Positions 59,501 to 64,000 of a stretch of DNA of 64,000 nucleotides are shown in pieces. Position 1 is the stretch's first letter. Each line of letters starts with the position of its first letter. Origin of the DNA: Lolium rigidum (taxonomy: Eukaryota > Streptophyta > Magnoliopsida > Poales > Poaceae). The position numbers and the translations under genes were made by a program. The notes under the pieces are model-generated. The model was not told the origin of the DNA, made no database searches, and saw only the letters and a list, made by a program, of their open reading frames with translations. The stretch spans positions 214,727,763 to 214,791,762 of the forward strand of contig NC_061509.1 of assembly GCF_022539505.1 (NCBI RefSeq). The letters run 5' to 3'.

Positions 59501-61643
59501 AATTCCTTGATGATATGCTTCTGGATACAATCATAAAATGGTTTATATGATTATCTGTGATACATTTGTTGCTTAACTGTGGCTATTTAATTAATCTAGT
59601 GAATGTGTTGATGCTAGGCTTGGCTGCAACATGCTCTTTTCAAGCCCTGATGATCATCTGATCATCAGTTACTTGGTAGTTGGTTACTGTTCTATGCCTG
59701 TGTCTCACTGATTCTCTTCCTTGTGTCTGTGTGACATACTGACCTGTGCTGGTGTATGCTTGTGCTTGCTTAAGCCATTGCTATTGCTTGCAATGATCCA
59801 TTGGATCATCAGCAAAGCCTGATGCCAAGTTTACTTGTTGATATCATTTATCTGTGTTGTCTTATTTGATTTATTGGATAAATGATGTGAACTGCTTTGC
59901 AGTAATGATCATTTCAATGGATTTGGTAGGGCTAGATGGATGCCAACACTTGGTTGTGTACCCTAGCCCTCCTTTTGAACCCTACTGGGTGATGATAACT
60001 GTGCATGGCTTATTAGTTTGGACTGGTTAAGTGGTTGAGGTGACCTTGACAGCAATTTATTGTTGTTTAGGTAGCTCCCACCTTTGTTGGCTTGATGTGA
60101 CTTAGGAAATGCATTACTGGACAAATCCTTGTTGGATTTCCAGTGGTCTTTGCTGTTGACAAACAAGAATAGGCACAAGTTGTCTATCTGTCTGATGGTG
60201 TGCTAGGCCTTAGGTGATGAGTGACTTTGGTTGAATGGATAGGATCATTTCCTTGATGGATTTCTTTGGTTGAACCACTGGTTTTGGTTAACCAGGTGTT
60301 CCCTTGGTGATTTCCTATTTGCTTCACCCATATTTGCTTGCACCACCGACTTGGTAGCCGGATGATGACACAAACAGGGTACTCACACCCTATGGCTTAT
60401 GTGTGATTGATGCACATGCTTGTTTATGAGCAAAACAGTTGCTTGCCCATGATTCTCTGGGTATACCTCACTCCAGCTCCTAGAAATGTGTTGGTGTAGA
60501 GGGTTTGCTTCTGGATGATGTGTGAAGCTTGCCCTGCTCCTCCTGCTAGCTTGTGATGAGTGATTTGTTTCTGGTGATTTATGAAGTGGATTGAACAGCC
60601 CTGGCTGTTCCTCCTGTTCTTGCTATTCTTGGTGTTCTTACCCTGGTGAGTTGTTGTTGATGAACTGCTTGAGTTCTGGCGGTGGAAAAGGTTTTATACC
60701 ATCCTCTCTTTGCTCTCCTGGTCGACAGCTGAGCCTGGCATCACTTGGTGATTCACTGGCTTGTGTGTGTGTGCTGTGCTGCATGCACCCATGGTGACTT
60801 GCTGTTGGGCATGTACACATGCTATGTGTGCTGCCTGTGTGTATGTGTGTACCAGATGCTTGGTACCTGGCTTGGTACTTGGCTGTGAGAAGATCAGCTC
60901 GGCAGAGCTTGATCATATCTTCTCACATTTCACTTTCTTTTGGCTAATCTGCCAAGTGGCTTTGCCACTTGGCATTATACTTGTTTGCTTTGTTTGTGTG
61001 TGTATGCAGGGACTTGGAGATGGTCCAGATGATACTCAAGATCATCTAGATCATGGAATTCATGAAGATTAACTTATAGTTTTAGGATAGTTCATTGAAT
61101 TGTAATTTTCTTTCTTTTTCTTTTTATATTTTTTCCAATTCTTGTAATATATTGTAATATTCTATAATTCATAATCTGAATATTGTAAAGACAATGTATC
61201 ATGTATGTTTATTAGTAAAGCTCAAATTTTCTCTAATGAGCTTTACTTTATATTTGTATTGTTCATTTTCTTTATTATTTACAATTTTGCTTAATGGATT
61301 ACCTCACACTTAAATTATGAGATATTCATATGTTGTTTGAATTTGAAATTCAAATGCAACTTAGGTTTGAATTCAATCATGCAACTTAAGTTTGAATTCA
61401 ATCATGCAACTTAAGTTGTGATGCAATATCTCCCCTCTCTTCTCAAAACCCTAACTGAGTTGAATAAGAAACAAATTTGTCGCACTCTCGAAACCCTAAC
61501 CCTGTAAGGTGTCGGGAGAGAAACTTGTCCCCCTTCGATGTAGTTTTGTTTTAAAAGCGCGAAATTTCCCCAGAATTTACGATGCAATGCACATCCCTTT
61601 CTAAAATCTACCCCTCGATCGTCTTTAAACCTGGGACATTACA
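56566..61643 (-). repeat. 3' LTR of the gypsy element, about 5.1 kb
   Basis: On the minus strand the LTR starts TGTAATGTCCCAGG (at 61643) and ends GCAGGGTCACCACA (at 56566), with TG...CA ends. It directly follows the sequence CTTTAAGGGGGAAAGGC, a good polypurine tract. Nothing inside resembles a gene; open frames such as 58619-59098 and 60761-61072 are short and without domains. The length is inferred from one LTR only, because the partner is outside the window. A nested insertion that enlarges it was not excluded. Confidence 0.6.
61354..61416. repeat. short tandem repeat of 25 bp in the gypsy LTR
   Basis: ATGCAACTTAAG plus TTTGAATTCAATC occurs two and a half times in a row (copies from 61354, 61379, 61404), with one base difference. 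Confidence 0.85.
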
Positions 61644-61644
61644 G

Positions 61645-61661
61645 CCTTTCCCCCTTAAAGA
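61645..61661 (-). other. polypurine tract of the gypsy element
   Basis: TTTAAGGGGGAAAGG on the minus strand, next to the 5' end of the 3' LTR. Confidence 0.75.
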
Positions 61662-61679
61662 AAACTTCGTCCCGAAGTT

Positions 61680-63967
61680 GTGGTTGTAATACCTGAAGAG
61701 TTCGGGGTATGTTTTCCTCAGGTCTTCTTCCTTCTCCCAGGTGGCTTCCCTCTCGGGGTGATGCTTTCATTGTATCTTGCAGTACTTAATAGCTCGATTC
61801 CTGAGTTGTTTCCAGTTCTCCTCGAGAATCTTAGCTGGCTTCTCGATGTAAGTCAGGTCTGGTTGTAACTCGAGCTCATCATGTGATACTGGCTCGTCTG
61901 GGGTCTTTAAGCATTTCCTGAGTTGCGACACATGGAATACATTGTGAACTTGAGCTAACCTTCCGGGTAGATCCAATTCAAAGGCTAACCCTCGGTTCTG
62001 ACTCAGTATCTTGAATGGTCCAATGTATCTAGGGCTCAACTTCCCCTTTACTCCAAATCTCTGAAGACCTTTCATCGGGCTTACCTTCAGGTACACCATG
62101 TCTCCAACTTGTGGCTCCCATGTTCTTCTCTTTTGGTCTGCATAGCTCTTCTGTCGACTTTGAGCTATCTTAAGTCTATCTCTTATAATGTCAATGATTT
62201 GTTGCTTTTCCTTGACATAATCAGGTTTGAACTCCTTGCTTGATCCTGCTTCATACCAACATATCGGTGATCTACACTTCCTTCCATACAGAGCTTCGAA
62301 TGGTGCCATCTTGATGCTGCTTTTATAGCTATTATTGTATGAAAACTCTGCTAGTGGTAAGTGTTCTTCCCATGATCCTCCGAAGTCTAGGGCACAAGCC
62401 CTAAGCATATCTTCCAATATCTGGTTTGTTCTCTCTGTTTGTCCTCCCGTCTGAGGATGATAGGCGGTGTTGTAGTCTAGTTTGGATCTTAAAGCTTCAT
62501 GTAATTGCTTCCAAAATGATGATGTGAACACGGATCCTCGATCTGACACGATCTTCTTGGGCACTCCATGTTTACTCACGATCTCTTTGATGTAAAGATC
62601 GATGAGTTTCTCTCCTTTATCCTGTTGATTTACCGCTAAGAAGTGTGCGCTTTTCGTCAACCGGTCCACGATTACCCATATCATGTCCTTCTTTTTATTA
62701 GTCATGGGTAGTCCGGTGATGAAATCCATTCCTATTTCCTCCCATTTCCATTCTGGGATTGGTAAAGGTTGTAACTTTCCTGCCGGACTCTGATGTTCAG
62801 CTTTCACTCTTTGACAGGGATGGCATTCCGCCACGTATTGTGCTATCTCTCTCTTCATGTTATTCCACCAGAATAATTCCTTGAGATCCATGTACATCTT
62901 TGTACTTCCCGGATGTATAGAGTATGGTGTTTGATGTGCTTCCCGAAGTATAACTTCCTTGATCTCATCAATATCCGGAACGCAAATCCTCTTCTGGAAC
63001 CATAATGATCCTGATTCACCTCGGTGGAATTCTGATGGTCTACCCTCATCTATCCTTCTCATCTCCTCTACGATGAATGGATCGTCCAATTGACCCATGA
63101 TTATCTCGTTCTTTAAGTTAACACTTAGCTCATCGGCTACTTGTAAAGCCGAAAGTCCTTCATGAGCTTCTTTCTCCCAAAGTTGTATCTGGGCTTGGCT
63201 TATTTCCTTCCTCAACTCCGGTGATAGTTCTTGTTCCACTCCTCCAGTGCTCTTTCTACTCAAGGCGTCTGCTACAACATTAGCCTTTCCTGGAGTGTAA
63301 TTGATGGTCAAATCATAATCCTTGATTAGTTCAAGCCATCTTTTCTGCCTCATATTGAGTTCCTTCTGAGTGAAGAAGTACTTGAGACTTTTATGATCAG
63401 TATAGAGCTCACACCTAGCTCCATAGAGAAAATGCCTCCAAGTTTTAAGTGCAAAAACTACTGCTGCTAATTCTAAATCATGTGTTGGATAATTCACTTC
63501 ATGGGGTCTGAGTTGCCTTGATCCATAAGATATTACTTTCCGATCTTGCATGAGTACGCAGCCTAATCCATGTTTGGATGCGTCACAGTATACGTGTAAT
63601 CCTTGCCAACTTCCGGGACTGCTAACACCGGTGCTGTGTTGAGTTTCTCTTTCAGAGTTTGAAAACTCTTCTCACACTCGTCAGACCACACGAACGGTGT
63701 GTTCTTCCTTAACAGCTTAGTCATCGGTCCTGCTATCTTGGAGAATCCTTCAATGAACCTCCGATAGTATCCTGCCATTCCGAGGAATCCTCGGATTTCT
63801 TTGACAGTTTTTGGTGCTTCCCAGTCTAAAACTGCTGCTACTTTGCTTGGGTTAACAGCTATTCCATCCTTGCTAATAACATGACCAAGAAATTCTACTT
63901 GATCTAGCCAAAATTCGCACTTGCTAAATTTGGCATAGAGTTGGTGTTCTCTTAGTGTTTGCAACAC
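61680..63967 (-). pseudogene. gypsy pol: RT end, RNase H, integrase, frameshift and nonsense mutation
   Basis: The minus-strand frame 63967-63563 is the end of reverse transcriptase ([37 protein letters not shown]). The next frame, 63551-61767 (594 codons), carries RNase H ([27 protein letters not shown]) and integrase, with the HHCC finger ([14 protein letters not shown]) and the catalytic acids ([22 protein letters not shown]). The two frames are separated by a one-base deletion near 63590. The 594-codon frame stops at a TGA where a Trp codon is expected. Past it, the same frame continues KHHPEREATWEKEEDL to about 61680, a chromodomain-like tail typical of chromoviruses. The copy is disabled. 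Confidence 0.85.
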
Positions 63968-64000
63968 TATCCTCAGATGTTCAGCATGTTCAGCTTTATC

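Larger units (their letters stand above)
56566..64000 (-). mobile_element. Ty3/gypsy retrotransposon, 3' half (runs off the window)
   Basis: On the minus strand, pol (from beyond 64000 to about 61680) is followed by a purine-rich tract and a very long LTR (61643-56566). The 5' LTR, gag, protease and most of the reverse transcriptase lie to the right of the window. It inserted into older LTR DNA, and the bases next to the LTR are TAGGG. Confidence 0.8.

Noticed and set aside
56889..60916. Possible genes within the long gypsy LTR.
   Set aside because: All frames are short, without domains or splice context, and the whole region lies between defined LTR ends.

Overview
This is a nuclear plant window, almost certainly from a grass of the wheat-barley-rye group (Triticeae or a close Pooideae relative). 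The reasons are GT-AG introns, very GC-rich first exons, many Stowaway miniature elements with CTCCCTCCG ends, a BARE1/Angela-type copia retrotransposon with 1.78 kb LTRs, and a gypsy element with an LTR of about 5.1 kb. No bacterial, organellar or CRISPR features are present.

Five host genes could be assembled with in-frame splice junctions. They are: an NPF/PTR-family transporter (12147-14432, +, 3 exons, 578 aa); an ARFB-type small GTPase (29608-33135, +, 6 exons, 191 aa); a small mitochondrial B12D/MLRQ-like membrane protein (35436-36039, -, 2 exons, 167 aa); a RelA/SpoT homologue that should set (p)ppGpp levels, probably in the plastid (41119-48315, +, 18 exons, 875 aa); and an acidic, probably nuclear, cell-cycle-type protein (50414-53607, +, 7 exons, 703 aa) whose promoter carries an exact MSA (G2/M) element. 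These genes do different jobs and form no operon or cluster.

The rest is layered transposable-element DNA. From left to right: a PIF/Harbinger-like element (150-1933) that carries an intact 364-codon gene; LINE and copia remnants (2.2-7.7 kb); a non-autonomous retroposon (8.1-9.5 kb); the NPF gene; a LINE remnant (15.1-15.6 kb); a complete but defective copia element on the minus strand (16436-25178); a GTTGCAA-rich minisatellite (27.3-27.8 kb); the ARFB gene with a Mutator-type MITE in an intron and retroposons on both sides; the B12D-like gene; a 1 kb Mutator-like element (38811-39815); the RelA/SpoT gene with four Stowaway-type MITEs in its introns; a second PIF/Harbinger-like element (49216-50230) directly against the promoter of the last gene; tandem LTR fragments (54.8-56.6 kb); and the 3' LTR plus pol of a minus-strand gypsy element running off the right edge.

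The most unusual item is the protein encoded inside the first PIF/Harbinger-like element. It combines four sumoylation consensus sites, a canonical SUMO-interacting motif and two ubiquitin-interacting-motif cores, in an element with no visible transposase. All calls come from reading the sequence and from memory of the families; no database search was run.
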